Assembly: GCA_033296885.1 (NCBI GenBank)
Contig: MU863953.1
Coordinates: 116,949 to 180,948, forward strand
Direction: 5' to 3'
Length of the DNA stretch: 64,000 nt
Source: Triangularia verruculosa
Lineage: Eukaryota > Ascomycota > Sordariomycetes > Sordariales > Podosporaceae
Part shown: positions 1-12,375 of the stretch, one piece after another
Position numbering within the stretch: the stretch's first letter is position 1
How the letters are laid out: every line of letters begins with the position of its first letter
Position numbers and translations under genes: made by a program
Notes under the pieces: model-generated
What the model saw: only the letters and a program-made list of their open reading frames with translations
What the model was told of the DNA's origin: nothing
Databases searched by the model: none

Positions 1-3000
1 CTTGCGGACAAGGGGACGGAACTGACCGGAAGCGAGGGCCTCCTTCATGTCGACATCGGCAACCATCTTCTGATGGGAGGCGAGAAGCTCGGAGCGGGGC
101 AACCAAGCATTGTCGGCAGTCATCATGGGAACCCAACGCTCGTTCTTCATGCCAATGTTCTCACCGAGGGCGAAAGAGCACTCGTACTCGTAAGAGTTCT
201 TGAACTTTCTGCGCGAGTTGATGCCAATGACACGACGCAGGGTGCCCTCGACCTTGAAGACCTTGTTCATGGCCTCCTCATCAGCCTCGGTGATGATCTT
301 GTTGGCACGATCCATGGTCTCACGATCCTCACCAGTCTGGAAACGCCACTGGATGTACTCGGAAGGAGTGCTGTCGAGGTGGTTATCGATATGGGCGAAA
401 GCGTGCTGCTTGATGTAGGCAATACGGATGTTCTCATGCTGGTAGATCTCACCGGTGGTGGGGATGAGCTCACCAGTGAGCACGTTGATGAGCGTAGACT
501 TGCCGGCACCGTTGGGACCAATGACGGCAATACGGGAACCGAGCGAGCACTGGAACGAGATGTCGGAAATCTGGGGCTTGGCAGTGCCGGGGTACTGGAA
601 GCTCATCTTGGTGGCACGGAGAATGGCCTTGGCCTTGGTCTTGACACCCTCGAGGAAACCGGGCTCGGGGAAGCTGAACTCCATCTCGGAGGCACCGAGC
701 TCATAGTAAGACTTGGCGGCGGGGTGCTTCTTGACGAACTCGGCGAGGTTACCTCTGTAGCGCTTGAGCTTGAAGCGCTCGTAGTGCACGATGTGCTGGC
801 ACACGTTGTCGAGGAAAGCGCTGTCGTGAGAAACGATGATGGAGGTGCAAGGAGAGTTGATGAGGTAGTCCTCGAGCCACTTGACGTTCTTCACATCCAA
901 ATGGTTGGTGGGCTCGTCGAGCAGGAGAATATCGGGAGCCTCGAAGACGGCACGGCACAGGGCCAACTTCATCTTCCAACCACCGGAGAGAGCGCTGATC
1001 TCGTTTTTGACCATGTCGTCAGTGAAGCCGAACTCGTTCAGGCGCTTCTCGACATCAGCCTGGGGGACATCGACACCAGCCTCGCCAAGCTTCTTCATGG
1101 TCCAGTCAATCGTGGTCATCTCAGTATCGTCAGAGTCCAAGTCGTGCTCGACGAACACGGTCTTGACCTCGGACTGTTTGGGGAAGCCCTCGACCTGCTC
1201 GTTGTTGATGGCACGCATCAGGGTCGACTTTCCGGAACCGTTGGGACCGCACAGACCGTAGCGCTGGCCACGCTTGAGGCGGAGATGAGTCTGGTTGAGA
1301 AGAATCTTGGCACCGTAGGCAAGGGAGAAAGTGCAGTTGCACAGATCCTCACCCTCCTCGTCATCCTCCTCACCCTCATCAGCATCGGCGAGGTCGGGGT
1401 TGGCACGCTTGCGGAGAGCATCAGTGACGGCCTGGGACTCGTCATCACCGACGACAACGGCGACGTAGGGCTTGACAGCCTCAGCCCAGACGGCGGACTC
1501 GGTCTCCTTCTCGTCAACGAGCTGGCCGGCAACAGCGGAGGCGTACTCGACGACGGGAGCGAACTTGTCGAAAGCGGAAGCGTACTTGGCGGGGATGACC
1601 TCCTTGAAGTGGCCAAGGATGGTCTTGACATCACCGTGGTTGCGGACCTCGGGGATCTTGCCATCGACGACGTTACCGACGCGGGTGATGGTGTCGAGAG
1701 CCTGCTTGGTCTTCTCACGAGCCTCGGGATCAGCCAAGTTCTCGTAGTTCTTCTGGAGACCGGGCATCATCTTGGGCAAGAAAGGAGCGACAATGTTGGG
1801 ATCGTCGACGAGCTTGCACATGTTGTCGACAATGACGGCCGCCTTACGCTTGATGGCGGTCTCACGCTCAGCGAGACCACGATCGAGCAGGGGAACCATG
1901 AGGGCAAGAGTGGGCTCCTGGACCTCGGTGACGAAAGTGGTGGCACCGAGCAAGTGAACGGTCTCGGGGACGTTCTCGGGCTTGGCGATACACTTGATGA
2001 GCTCGGGAATGAAGCGCTCGATATCACGGTTGACGATAAGCTGGCAGAGCTGCTCCATGGTCTTGTAGGCGCGCTCCTTGACCTCCTTCTTGGTGTCCCA
2101 CATGGCCTCGGAAATGACGGGGATCAAGTTGGGGACACGGAGACCAGTCTGGGCGGGGGCAGTCTTGATGAGGATGTCGATGAAGTCGAGGACGAGCATC
2201 TTCTCGGGCCACTTCTGGGCATTGCGGAGGGAGTCGATCAAGGCGGGGAGGACGGCCTTGACGGCATTGGGGTTGATGGCCTCGGCGATGGCGAGGCCGG
2301 CGGCGAAAGCGGCATTCTTCACAGCGGTGATCTTGTCGCCAGCGGCAGCCAGGACGCTGGGGAGAAGAGCAACGAGGTAGGGCTCAACGTGGGAAGAGAC
2401 CTCGGAGTGCTGGCCGATGGCCTGGATGGCGCCGAGAGCCTTCTCGCGGACGGTAGCATCCTTCTTGTTGGCGAGCTGCTTCTTGAGAGCCTCGACAGTC
2501 CTGCAAAAGTGAGGGGTTCACATGTCAGCTTCCAAATTCTCCAAATTCTGGTGGGACGCTTGAAAATGCCATCTGAAAAATTTTCCCCACCAAACCGGTC
2601 CCTGCAGCCAAAAAAAGCCGCACCATGATTCGACAGCTGCGCGGTACGGCAAAATCCCGTCGCTGGCCGCAAGGCGGTCTGCGACAGGCGGCAAGCCCGC
2701 TTCTTTGTGTAGTCGCTCAAGGCTCGACGCACAAAGAAGACAAGAGGCCACGATATGCCGCGATGCTGGTGCTGCGAAAGAGGGACTGGACCGGTCTTGG
2801 CTGGGCGGGGTTTTATCGCGAACAGGGGGGCGGGACACAAACAGCAGCAAAACTTACTTGGTGGGGGTATCAAGGTCCTCAATGCGACCGTTGATGAAGG
2901 AAGCAAGGGCGGCAGAAGCCTCCTTGATCTGGTCGGCCTCCTTGGAGACGGTGAGCCTCTGCATCAGCTCGTCGAGCACCTTGATGCTGGTGGCGTTCTC

Positions 3001-3012
3001 GGAGGGAGCCAT
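1..3012 (-). CDS. TEF3: Translation elongation factor 3 (EF-3), C-terminus cut by window edge
   Basis: Fungal ribosome-associated ABC ATPase that helps release deacylated tRNA from the E site during elongation; cytosolic. Exon 1 is 3012-2858 and exon 2 runs from 2500 to the window start, joined across a GTAAGT...GCAG intron (2857-2501) with matching phase. About 885 residues are present against roughly 1,050 in yeast Yef3. HEAT repeats fill the first ~320 residues. ABC1 has Walker A GPNGSGKST near residue 468, signature ALSGGWKMKLAL and Walker B LLLDEPTNHLD. ABC2 starts with Walker A GPNGAGKST near residue 708, followed by the chromodomain-like insertion (IQWRFQTGEDRE onward). The ABC2 signature, Walker B and basic tail lie outside the window. 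The start MAPSENATS matches the family. The 357-bp first intron is long for this genome. An 851-codon open frame on the opposite strand is a codon-bias shadow. Identification is secure. Confidence 0.97.
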
Positions 3013-5656
3013 TTTATCGGCTTTTGTGTGATTTGATGAAAAACGTCGAAAAAAGTGTCGAGGAGACTAGAGTGGACGTCCAAGGAATCTAATCCCGCCG
3101 TCTATTCTGAAAACGATGTTGCTTTGGGTAGTCTATCGGGGGGGTATCCTGCGAAAAGCAAGTGACCGGCGGCGACGAGATGGGCGAGCCCGTAGATATC
3201 AATCGATGGAGGGTCGAAGACGTCTACTCTATTCTGGCTCTTCTAAAGAGAAGTCGCAGAAATGTAAAGACTGAGTGGAGAGCTGGCAGTCCAAACGAAA
3301 AAGAAAGAGAGAGGAGGATAGACCTGAGGGTGGCAGAAAGAAAAAGTTGTGGGTGTGGGAGGGCGGTGGGTTGGAATATTTAAATCATGCAGCCGGCCTT
3401 TGCCTCAGTATTCACTTTGGCACACACACAGCCTTTGCGACACACAGCGCCGCTGGACCCACTTGAAGGGGGCACAGAATTGGATGGAGGGGTAGGCGTC
3501 GCCGAAAACTTTTTTTTTTCGCCTTTGCCTGCTGGAGCATTCCGGGGCTGCTGGGCTGCTGGGCTGCTGGGCCAACCAGTTGCCCACCGTGGACTCTCCC
3601 ATTCGCCCACTTTTTCTCTCCCACTCTCTCGCTCCTCTCCTCTCTTCTTCTCTGTCAGTCGTCCGAAAAGAACACGGCAAGAGACCGAACTGGCCCCTCC
3701 GTCCCTATTTTTTTTTGCCCCTCCAATGATTGGTGTGCATCCAGCCGCTGCCGACTCAGACATGCCTGCTTATCCTCGCAGATCCCCTGCTTATCGCTTT
3801 ATCAGCTTCGGCGCTAGTCCCAGAATGGCCCACTTCCAGGGCGGTGAGACGGTCGTCAGCGAAAAAAAAGTTTGGTGCTTCCAAAAAAGATGGCCATCCC
3901 TCCACACCTCTAATCAAAGAACGGCCACAACAAGCAGGTCCCAACCTTGGAGCCTCTTCGAGGCTATTGAAATTGCGTTTCTCTGATCCCTGATAAAGTT
4001 TTTAAAAGGACACATTGCGCTTTACGATGAGATGGCCTCTTTGTTGCAAAACTGTTGCCGCCATGTGGCAACTTGAGGGCTTTCGAGTGGGCGTTGAACA
4101 GGCGCTGAGTGGGCAATGGAGGGGCTTCTCTTTTTTCGTGGTGTCCACTGGAGGCGGGGCAGCAACGTCTCAAGTTTCTTGTCCCTGTCGCTTCTCCCTT
4201 CACGCTGCTGGCGCCAGCATATGCGAGCTTGCACCACGTTGATGCATTTCAATGGTTTCTCCCAGCACCCCCAGTCTAATTTGCCCATGTCTCGTCTGAT
4301 CGCGGGGAAGCCTGTCGTTGGTCTAGAGATGGGTGGCCGGCGATTCATGGCCGATATCTGACGCCCGAATATCGCTGATAAGCCCTATCATCAGCAACGA
4401 ACATCCTCAGCCCCTTCCATCCCGCTTCTGCTACTTCGCCACTGGTAGTACAAGAAGGGTGGTGGAGGGGAGGCTCCGGCGCCGTGGTAGATCACGATGT
4501 GATAAACTCGGCCTCATATTGTTGAGAAAATGCGGATAAAATCCGAAGTCGCAAGTCATGCAGAATTGACTGCTGTCAGATATGTCGACGCCCCCACGCC
4601 GGCGACACTCCCGCTTCTGTTGCAGGTCTCACCGCAATTCTGCATGTCCCTTCCCTTCGCGCCGCCGCCATCTGGCTTATTTTCCTCCCCAGACTTTGCC
4701 CCTGCTGTTGAAATGTTGTGTTCATCGTCGCCAAAATCCGGGGCATATCAACCCCCCTGCGCTTCTGATAAGATTTCTTCTTTATGGCGGGGTTCCCAAC
4801 CCTGCTGGAAGCTATGCAGCAGGGGGGCCACGATGGGGGTGTTGGCAGAAGACATACCCACGAATATTGTCGGTTTTCTATCCAAACAGTCATGGCCAGG
4901 CAACCGAGTGTTTGCAATCGACAGCTTCAGGGGCGATGTTGCGGTCACTGTGGCCCTCTGTGGAAGCTGTTGGACGCTTTTCTGCCTCGGTTGTCAAAGG
5001 CCAAACACACAAGGGCTGTTGCTTGACAAACAATCTATATTCTTGGAACTGTCACCATTTTTCTGCGACTCTCTCTCTTGCAGGATGTTATCCATGGCTA
5101 GACCGCAATGTCCTAGCGGCAAGACACGTTCGATTTGAACCAAGAGGATCAAGCTCCAGACTTTTATGGATACACATATAGAAACTGCTCCTTACCGCAC
5201 ATCGTCGAAATAACTAAACATATATCGCCCAATTAATGGGCCTTTACCTAGGCATTTCCGCGAGGCCCTGTCATCATAATACCTACATATGTAAAACAAT
5301 ACCCTCAAGCACCCCTCAAACAAACCCGGCCTCGATGATACTGATGGTAGGATAGCCAACACCTCCACCATTCACAACTAACAAACCCCCTTCTTCCACC
5401 TCTTCCCCATCCTCCCCCATTTCCCTACCGTAAACCCCATTCAGCACCAACAACCCCCAATATCCCCCCTCGAACCCCCAAAGCCCATCAATGACGTCAC
5501 CCCAAGACGTCACCATGTCGACCTTCCACAACCCCCCCCCCCCTTTTACAAGACCCCTTCCCTTCCCAATGCCTCCCCAACACCACAAACCATCACACAT
5601 CGACAGTTAACCTAGGTAGCCATCAACACAGTCCTCACCTCTCCAACAAAATCACC
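3013..5656. other. Long intergenic region upstream of EF-3
   Basis: No gene is supported in these 2.6 kb. The part next to EF-3 must hold its promoter. Visible features are a CA-rich patch near 3420-3445, a 9-bp GGGCTGCTG tandem repeat near 3546-3571, a CT-rich run at about 3608-3660, and C-rich runs near 5530. Open frames at 4530-5181 overlap each other on the same strand, resemble no family and lack a clear coding pattern, so I left them out. A short non-coding RNA or a small unrecognised gene here cannot be excluded. Confidence 0.6.
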
Positions 5657-6040
5657 ATGTCCTCCTCCTCCTCCTCCTCCAACAACAACACCACCAACCA
5701 GCCCACCCAGAACCCAGGGCTCATCTCCTCCCACGCCGAATACATCAAGGGAGCAGCTGAAGTAGCCTCCCCCCCCCCTTTTTTTTTTCTCCCCTCATCA
5801 ATAAAACTAACCCCCTTCCAGTCAGCAATCGGCTCCATCTCCGGCTCCCACGCCTGGACGACCTCCGGTGAGCAAGACAAAGCCCACGCCCGCGCCTCCC
5901 TCAACCAAGCCGCCCAAAACCGCGACCCCGCCACCTCGGGATACGGAAAGGTCGAAGAACTAGCCGGCAAGCTCACCGGATGTGAGGGCATGAGGAGGGA
6001 GGGCGCCGCCAGCGCGGGCAGCAAGCCAAATCAGGAGTAA
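5657..6040 (+). CDS. CsbD-like small protein (fungal stress-associated family)
   Basis: Exons 5657-5761 and 5822-6040 flank a 60-bp intron (GTAGCC...TTCCAG) made almost wholly of C and T runs. Because 60 is a multiple of three, the unspliced frame also stays open; splicing gives the junction KGAAE/SAIGSISGS, which reads like the family. The spliced protein is 107 residues: a Ser/Asn-rich start, then the repeated pattern AIGSISGSHAW, SGEQDKAHA, GYGKVEELAGKLTGCEG and EGAAS. These Gly/Ala-rich amphipathic stretches are typical of CsbD-like proteins, a family known from bacterial stress regulons and, in fungi, from proteins described as binding mismatched or cruciform DNA. The molecular role is unproven. 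Family assignment rests on pattern memory, not on a search. Confidence 0.75.
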   Translation: MSSSSSSSNNNTTNQPTQNPGLISSHAEYIKGAAEVASPPPFFFLPSSIKLTPFQSAIGSISGSHAWTTSGEQDKAHARASLNQAAQNRDPATSGYGKVEELAGKLTGCEGMRREGAASAGSKPNQE

Positions 6041-6227
6041 ACCGTGCAACCACCCATACAAAAAGAATAATGTGATCAGGAACCAAACACACACAAGAAT
6101 AATGGACAAGGGTTTTTTTTTCTTTTTTTCGATATGCTATAATCTTATCCTTCGCTACCGGCTACAAAATAAAAAAAGCCACAAACAATAATAATACCAC
6201 CACACCCTTAATCATCATTGTCTTTTC

Positions 6228-7328
6228 TTACTCCGGCAATACCTCCTTTCCATCCGACTGCTTAACCAACTCCCCTTCAAACAGCAGCCTCCCATCAAAC
6301 ACCTTGTAATCCTGCCCCAACTCAGTCAAACTCTTGCGGAACCTGTCCCAATTCCAAGGGTCAATGTACACCGGACTCTGTCTCAGCATCGGCCCCTCCC
6401 CCGGAACAAAAATATACACATGCTCAATCTCCTCCTCCTTCTCCCCCTCCTCCTCCTTCCCCTCGTCCTTCTCCCCCTTCCCCTTCCCCTTCCCCTTCTC
6501 CTTCCCCTTCCCCTTCCCCTCCCCCCCCCCCTCCTTCTCCCCCCCACCCCAAGCATACCTCTCCATCAACCCCCTCTGCCCCTGCGACAGCCAATTCACC
6601 CGAAAATCCCCCTTCTCAAACGTCCGCTCAAACGTCTCAACCTGCACATGAAACGTAACCGGCTTCCCACAAATATCCTGCTTTTTATCTCCTCTACTAC
6701 TACTCATGATCTTCTCTCTTTGCGGCGAAAACTTGGACACGCCCAACGTGTCAAGGAGATGGCCAATGTCGATACTGTTCGTTGCCGTGTACGTAAACGT
6801 CGTGAAGTCTTGTTGGTTTCCAAAAAAGTCGGCGTGGCCGTTGTAGATGCGGTTGTCGCTTGTCCAGTGCCTTAGGGGATCCCAATCGGGGAGGGCGAGG
6901 GTGAAGAGTCTGTTGAGCTAGTTTTGTTGTTGGTTATGGGTTGTGAAAAGGGAAGGGGGGGGGAGGCTTACAGCTTGCTCACTGGAGATTTGGTCTTGGT
7001 GGGCGGTGGATAGCAGGTGGTAGGGTCGGGGTTTGGGGGTTGGTCTGGGGATAATGGGGTTAGATGGCTCTTTTTGAGGTGTGTTTGGGGAAGGTATTGC
7101 TTACTTCTTGGACTCGACGACTGGACGGTCGGTGTCATCTTTTACAGGCTCTTGGAACTTGACCGTCTTCTTTGGAGAGGCATCTTGCTCCTCCACAGAC
7201 GTGATAGATCCCGCCTTCGCAGCGACGGATGACCGATCCGAACGAAGAGATGACGACCTGGAGCTCGAGGACGAGGACTTCTTGCCAGCCCCATCTGGGC
7301 GGTTGACGTCCCCGGTACCGTTAGCCAT
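6228..7328 (-). CDS. Conserved-looking protein of unknown function with KG-rich insert
   Basis: Three exons, 7328-7105, 7044-6972 and 6917-6228, are joined by introns of 60 and 54 bp with GTAAGC donors; phases match and give 328 residues. The N-terminal third is Ser-rich and charged and ends in a VKFQEPVKD stretch. The middle contains LFTLALPDWDPLRHW and a run of aromatic residues, then a domain-like segment with VTFHVQVETFERTF. A low-complexity insert of Gly, Lys and Glu (about 6455-6545) interrupts it. The C-terminal block has VYIDPWNWDRFRKSLTELG and YKVFDGRLLFEGEL. I do not recognise a family. No signal peptide or membrane segment is seen. It runs convergent to the CsbD-like gene, with 187 bp between the stops. 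Splicing is well supported, function is open. Confidence 0.75.
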
Positions 7329-7559
7329 GATAAAAACGGAGTATAACCCAACAGTTTGATACGACTGGCGAGGCTTTCGAGGCAAATATTCTGGGTAAAG
7401 TTGATGATTGATGACAACAACAAATGTGGACGAGAAGAAGAAAGTATTTAATTCCAAGCCAATCTTGCAAAGAAAATCCAAAGTTTGTGAGGCACACGCG
7501 TTTTGCTTCCATTAGACTCAAGCCACCCAGATAAGAGTGGCAAGCATGATCACGGGCAC

Positions 7560-10091
7560 TCAAATGATCGCTTTCAGTCCGTGGACAGCCATCCACCCCA
7601 CATCATCCACCGGCGCCTTCACCTTTCTGTATTCCTCCGGCAGCAACGGACCGTAAACAGGCAAGTGCGGTGGTGGCTTTGGCACGGCCGGCCTTGGTGG
7701 ACACTTGTCTCCTTGTGGAGGAGGAGGTCGTTGTATCCCCCCGGCAGCACACGGCGCCCCTTTAAAGGCCGCGTCGGCAGCCGCCTTCCACACCTCGGCC
7801 ACGTCCTTGATCATGGGCTCTGTCCAGTATAACCGGCAGTCTGACTCCTCGAGTACATACTGCGCCGGCAGACCGTCGTAGATATGCTGCGGAAAAATCT
7901 CATCTCTGGCGTTGATCGCCGCTGACGTGCTTCTGTTTACCGGCAGCGAGGAATACCGCGAGAGGGCATCGGCTTGGAACCGGTTTTCTGCCCAGGGGAG
8001 GTAAGAGCTGGTGTAGTCGTAGATGTTCCTGTACTGCAGGACTTGTGCGCCTCTGACGCCGCCTACACCTTGAATTAATCCCGGCTCGGGGAGACCGCCC
8101 ATTGCGATGGACTTGACGTCTGCTTGGAGACGGAAGAATTCTGACGCGACGGCGCAGGTGGACGCGCATACGCCGTCGTAGACGAGGACCATGTCCTCGG
8201 CGGCAAAAGGCTGGGTTAGGTTGGAGAGGATCCCGTAGCCGGTGACATTGATCCCCAGGCCAAAGGTGGTGTTGCTTGTGGTCAGGTTGTCGTATAAGTT
8301 CCACCGTAGCAGGGAGGTGTAAGGGGTTGACTTGTACACGTGTGGGTAGAACTTGTCGTCAAAAGACGTGAAATTCTCATGGTAGAGGTCGAGGTCGTAT
8401 CGGTAATTGAACCAGTTTTGGTAGTTGCGCACTAGATTTGCATTCGGCTCGGTGTAAGGGTCGACGTTGACCACCAGATCGCTGATGATGCTTGCGAGGG
8501 AGAGGAAGCTGGGGTCTTCTTTGAAGCGGCTCAGGCCTTCTTGTACGATGAAAGGGAAAAGCTGCCTGAAGAAGTCGTATCCTTGAAGGATGTAACCACC
8601 GCCGTTGCCCTGGAAGTCGATGATCAGTTTGGTCTTGCCCGCCTGGGCGGCTAGCTCAAAGAACTGTTGGCATACAGCCTGGAACTCGGATGGGGATCGA
8701 GGTTGAAAGGAAAGGACGGCAATAACAGCCACGTCTTCATATCCCTCGCCATCAAGAAAATAGCCAGAGACCGCGCCCTCTTGCGTGATGATTACCGGTT
8801 TAGGATAGCCAATGACAACGACCTGCCCGTCCTCCTCCGCAGTGGCCTGGTTTTGTACGGGGGTTGTTTTCATTGTGCCGTCCGGATTGCAGAATTGGGC
8901 GTAATAGGAAGACCCATCAACCACACCAGTCATGTCGGCCTTGACCGCAGCAACGTTCTCCAAAGACAGAGTGGTGCCATTCTCAAACGTGAAGGTTGTG
9001 TTTGCTCCTGGGTAGATGTATCTGGTGCGGCCACCCTGAGCAAAGAAACCCAATGGACTCCCTACCGCAACAAATGCCTTCTCATAGAACATGCTGTTGT
9101 ATGCAGCGTCTGGGTCTCGGTTGTATGTTGCCTTGAAAATGGTCTCAGCGACGTAGGTAGCTGCGTCAACGCCGTTGATAAGACTGACGATCGACGCAGT
9201 CTCCGGTGACGCAATAATATCCTCTGTAGAGTGATCAGCAAAGAGCCAAGTCATGTATATAGACACGGGTGTTGAAATATGTACCATAAACCTTGATCAC
9301 CGGCAGCGAGGCTCCATCTTCACTCACCGAAACCAACGCTCGCTGTCGCTGCCACTCAAACACACGGGTCAAGGCATCTGGGAAAAACACAAAATGCCCA
9401 TCATGGCCGGGGCAAAAGACCGAGACATACAAGTCCTCTTGGAAGTCATATTCATTTGCGTATACATCACCCACCAATTTCTCCCGGACCTGTGCCAAAG
9501 TCGAGAACATGTCAAAAGGCGGGAAGAAGTAGTCCTCGGGAGGATCAGCCTTGTAGACCGAGTCACTCTGCCATTCCAAGTAAGGCTCAATGCTGTCGAC
9601 AAGCTCAATAGCAGCTTCTTTGTGGAGGGGGACCGAGTTGAGGCACTCTAGCGCCAGCTCCGCTGCGACAGTGGGTGTTGCTTTTGAAGCCCGTTAACGC
9701 GTCAAGTTTCGGTCCCTGGGGTCGGTAGGAGGGACATACTGGATGGGTCCAATATTTTCTGTACAGACCAGCTGCTGCTCACAAGGGCACATGGCTCAGC
9801 GGTAGGCGACGGGGGCGAAACGATGCAGGAACAGGCGCTTGATATTCGAACTTGGACGACCAAGGCATCGTTATTTTGCACACAAGCGGCAGAGACGAAA
9901 ATTGGTATCGGGGTGGGAGGAGATGGAGTCGGTGACAGGAATGCCGAGCAGAAAGAGCTTGCAGTCTCAAGCCGTTCAGGAATATGGGCTGCTTGCATGG
10001 CCAGTCGACAGTCATCTGGCTCACAGTCACCACCTTCTGAGGCTGCCAGAGTCGCAGCTGACAGCAATACGGAGTACCACAAATGTATCAT
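7560..10091 (-). CDS. Secreted peptidase S41-family protein (CPAF-like)
   Basis: Exons 10091-9740, 9680-9285 and 9223-7560 join in phase across introns of 59 and 61 bp (donors GTATGT and GTACAT) to encode 803 residues. A signal peptide (about residues 1-18, MIHLWYSVLLSAATLAAS) is followed by a Cys-containing, Pro/Ser-rich segment, a predicted PDZ-like middle region, and the S41 domain with KTKLIIDFQGNGGG and YDGVCASTCAVASEFF. By analogy with tail-specific proteases and chlamydial CPAF, Ser604 in CASTC is the likely nucleophile. A further conserved block is GGLPEPGLIQGVGGVRG. Several NxS/T sites suggest glycosylation. The C-terminus is Pro-rich and lacks a clear GPI signal. Fungal proteins of this class are annotated as S41 family; substrates are unknown. 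The start is set by the signal peptide. Confidence 0.9.
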
Positions 10092-10776
10092 GCCGGCTTG
10101 TTATCGAAAATGAGAATGACTTGCACCAAGCACCCATTGAGACTCCGAGGGCCGGCAAGATCTGGTCCCAACTGATGGACATCATGATGAACCTTTTGAC
10201 GAGTCTCGATGACAATACAACTGCTCTGCGTAATGGTGCTCATGCGCTGCAGCAGAGCAAAGGTGTCTTGGCACAGGCTCGCTGCGCATTGAATATAAGA
10301 CGCGAGGTTGGTGGTGGGGAGAATATGCCAGGGTCAAGGAAGTGCTCCCAAGACTGAGACCATCTCGAGGACATGGTAGGGGTACCATGGCAAGAAAAGC
10401 AACTACAGTTAGAGAGAGACTAGAACAAGACTTATCATTTCTCAAACATGGCATGGAAGCCTGAGAGATGTCCACGAAGCAACATGATCTGGGAGCCCCA
10501 CCAGGATTGAGCTTGATGCACTTCGGGCCTTGGCACGCCAAGCCTTCTGTCGAAAATGGCAATGGGGCTTAATTGTTTTGTTCCAGGTCCTCCTTTAACG
10601 CCAGCTCAAGCAGTGCCCTGAGGGCTTTCGTGTATCCTCCCCCTGGGTCACATATTCCTCCCGGTGCCCATTATACCCTTCTCCCAATGCATACCTGCCT
10701 GGGAGGCGCTTTTGTTTTGCCCCGAACTCTGTGAAATCCATCGCCTACTTTTGGTGTTCCTCCCTGCCTAAACTTT
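10092..10776. other. Intergenic region between peptidase and macro-domain genes
   Basis: Upstream region of the S41 peptidase and downstream region of the macro-domain gene, both on the minus strand. No frame here resembles a protein family. On the minus strand a TATATTC box lies near 10,298, roughly 200 bp before the peptidase ATG; its use is unproven. Confidence 0.5.
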
Positions 10777-11601
10777 CTAAACGTCCACAGGATCCGATGT
10801 TGGAGCACTCGGGAGCTCCTGTGCAGCGGCGCCCGAAGTCTCACCCTCGGGGACGGGTGGGAAGTAATGCCTGTGGAAATATGGTCAGCATATGGAACTG
10901 GCTTGTGCGAGGGAAAGGAAGACTCACGGCACAAACTCGGTGTAAGCATCGACATCCTTCTTTTCAAAAGTAACAAGTATCACCTTGTCAATCTTGTCCC
11001 CATCCTTGCCAGTCAAGAAGTGGCGAATGGCACTCAACGCCGCGGGGGCCGCCTCTCGGCTTGGGTATCCATATACGCCGGTGCTGAGCGCACTGAAGGC
11101 TATCGTTCGGCACTGGTTTTCGACGGCGAGCTCCAAGCTCTTTGTGTAGCAGCCAACCAGCAGCTTTTCGCTCTCGTCGTGCTTGAATGGATCGTAGATG
11201 GGACCGACGGCATGGATAACCCGCTTGCAAGGCAAATCGTAGGCGTCGGTGATTTTGGCCGAACCAGTATCACAGCCGTTCAATTTCCTGCACTCTTCGT
11301 ACAGCTTGTCGCCAGCAGCTCGATGGATGGCGCCATCAACACCGCCGCCTCCGAGAAGGAAGCGGTTGGCGGCGTTGACGATGGCATCGACGGCGAGACA
11401 GGTGATATCAGCGCGGTAGACGGCGACACGGTCGTTGAGAGCCTTGGAAGGAGGGGGGATCTGAGTCGGGCCCAAGAGGGTGGACACGAGCTTTGTGTCG
11501 GCGGGCGCGGCCGACAGCTTGTGGAGCTTGTAGAGAAGAGAGACCGAGGGGATGTCTGCAGCTTTGAGAATAGCCATCTTGGCGATGTGCCGACTGGGCA
11601 T
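10777..11601 (-). CDS. Macro-domain protein (MacroD-type ADP-ribose hydrolase)
   Basis: Exon 1 is 11601-10928 and exon 2 is 10870-10777, joined in phase across a 57-bp GTGAGT...CACAG intron; 255 codons plus stop. The macro domain spans about residues 50-225: ADITCLAVDAIVNAANRFLL, GGGGVDGAIHRAAG and FSALSTGVYGYPSREAA are the loops that bind ADP-ribose in MACROD-type enzymes. Such proteins remove ADP-ribose from acidic side chains or deacetylate O-acetyl-ADP-ribose. The second exon adds HYFPPVPEGE and an Ala/Pro-rich tail. Met9 (ATG at 11577) has a better Kozak context (A at -3, G at +4) than the first ATG and may be the true start. The gene is divergent from glutaminyl-tRNA synthetase. Domain call is secure; exact substrate is inference. 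Confidence 0.92.
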
Positions 11602-12375
11602 GTAGTTTGTTGACCGAGACAGAAAAAGAGCGTGGGGGGGGGAGAAGGACTGAGCAAGATTGCTGGTGGTTCAGAGTATGAAAGCTTGAGCAAGCCTATC
11701 AAGGGGATGCGGGGTGTGGTGGCCGTTCTAGAATCGCGGGGTAATTAAGTCCACGCGGCGGGAAGAGGCGAGGAATAATGGAAAATAAGTCATGAAATTC
11801 TTTGAGCCCAAACTACCTTTGGAGGCTAATTATTACCTGGTAAGTAGCCCTGTCAAAGACACTGCCGTTCGTCCCAACGGATGGATGGGAAAGCGAACAA
11901 CCAATAAGGAACAGGCGCAGCACGCTGTAGTGACACTGTACACTGGGTCAAAACCATCCATCTGATGGGAGGATCGACATGTGGCCGGTCTGTTCTGGTC
12001 TGGACTCCCGGCGGCGGGGCTTATCTTATCATGTGTTCCTCCAAACTTGAGACAGACGAATCCCTGGCGGTGGGGCCGTTGTCGGATGGACCCCTCCAAA
12101 TGCCCCCTCCTTTGTGCCTGCCGCTGCGTGGTACAACTCCAAACAAATTTCCAACGTTCTTGACGATACCGACGGGACTGACTCACCGGCATCCCACCTT
12201 CCGCACAGCAAGCACAGCACAGCCACCCGCCATTGCCTATCGCTAGCTGTCGCTGCTCGTCACTCTACGATAAATCCGTAAACCACCCGTCTGGTCTCCG
12301 CTCCCAGTCCACTGCGCATTTTGTTCTTCAACCAACTTCCAACCACACGACCCAGCAGAGACTCGCAGCACCACC
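11602..12375. promoter_or_regulatory. Shared upstream region of macro-domain and GlnRS genes
   Basis: 774 bp separate the divergent start codons, so both promoters must lie here. The side next to the GlnRS ATG is rich in C and A, as is common for fungal 5' leaders. No specific binding site can be called with confidence. Confidence 0.5.

Noticed and set aside
73..2628. 851-codon open frame on the plus strand
   Set aside because: It is antisense to EF-3, whose strong C/G third-position bias keeps the complementary frame open. The peptide is Leu/Gly/Asp-rich with no domain.
4530..5181. Two overlapping plus-strand frames of about 200 codons
   Set aside because: They overlap in different frames, have no family features, no intron signals of note and mixed codon use. 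Kept as intergenic.
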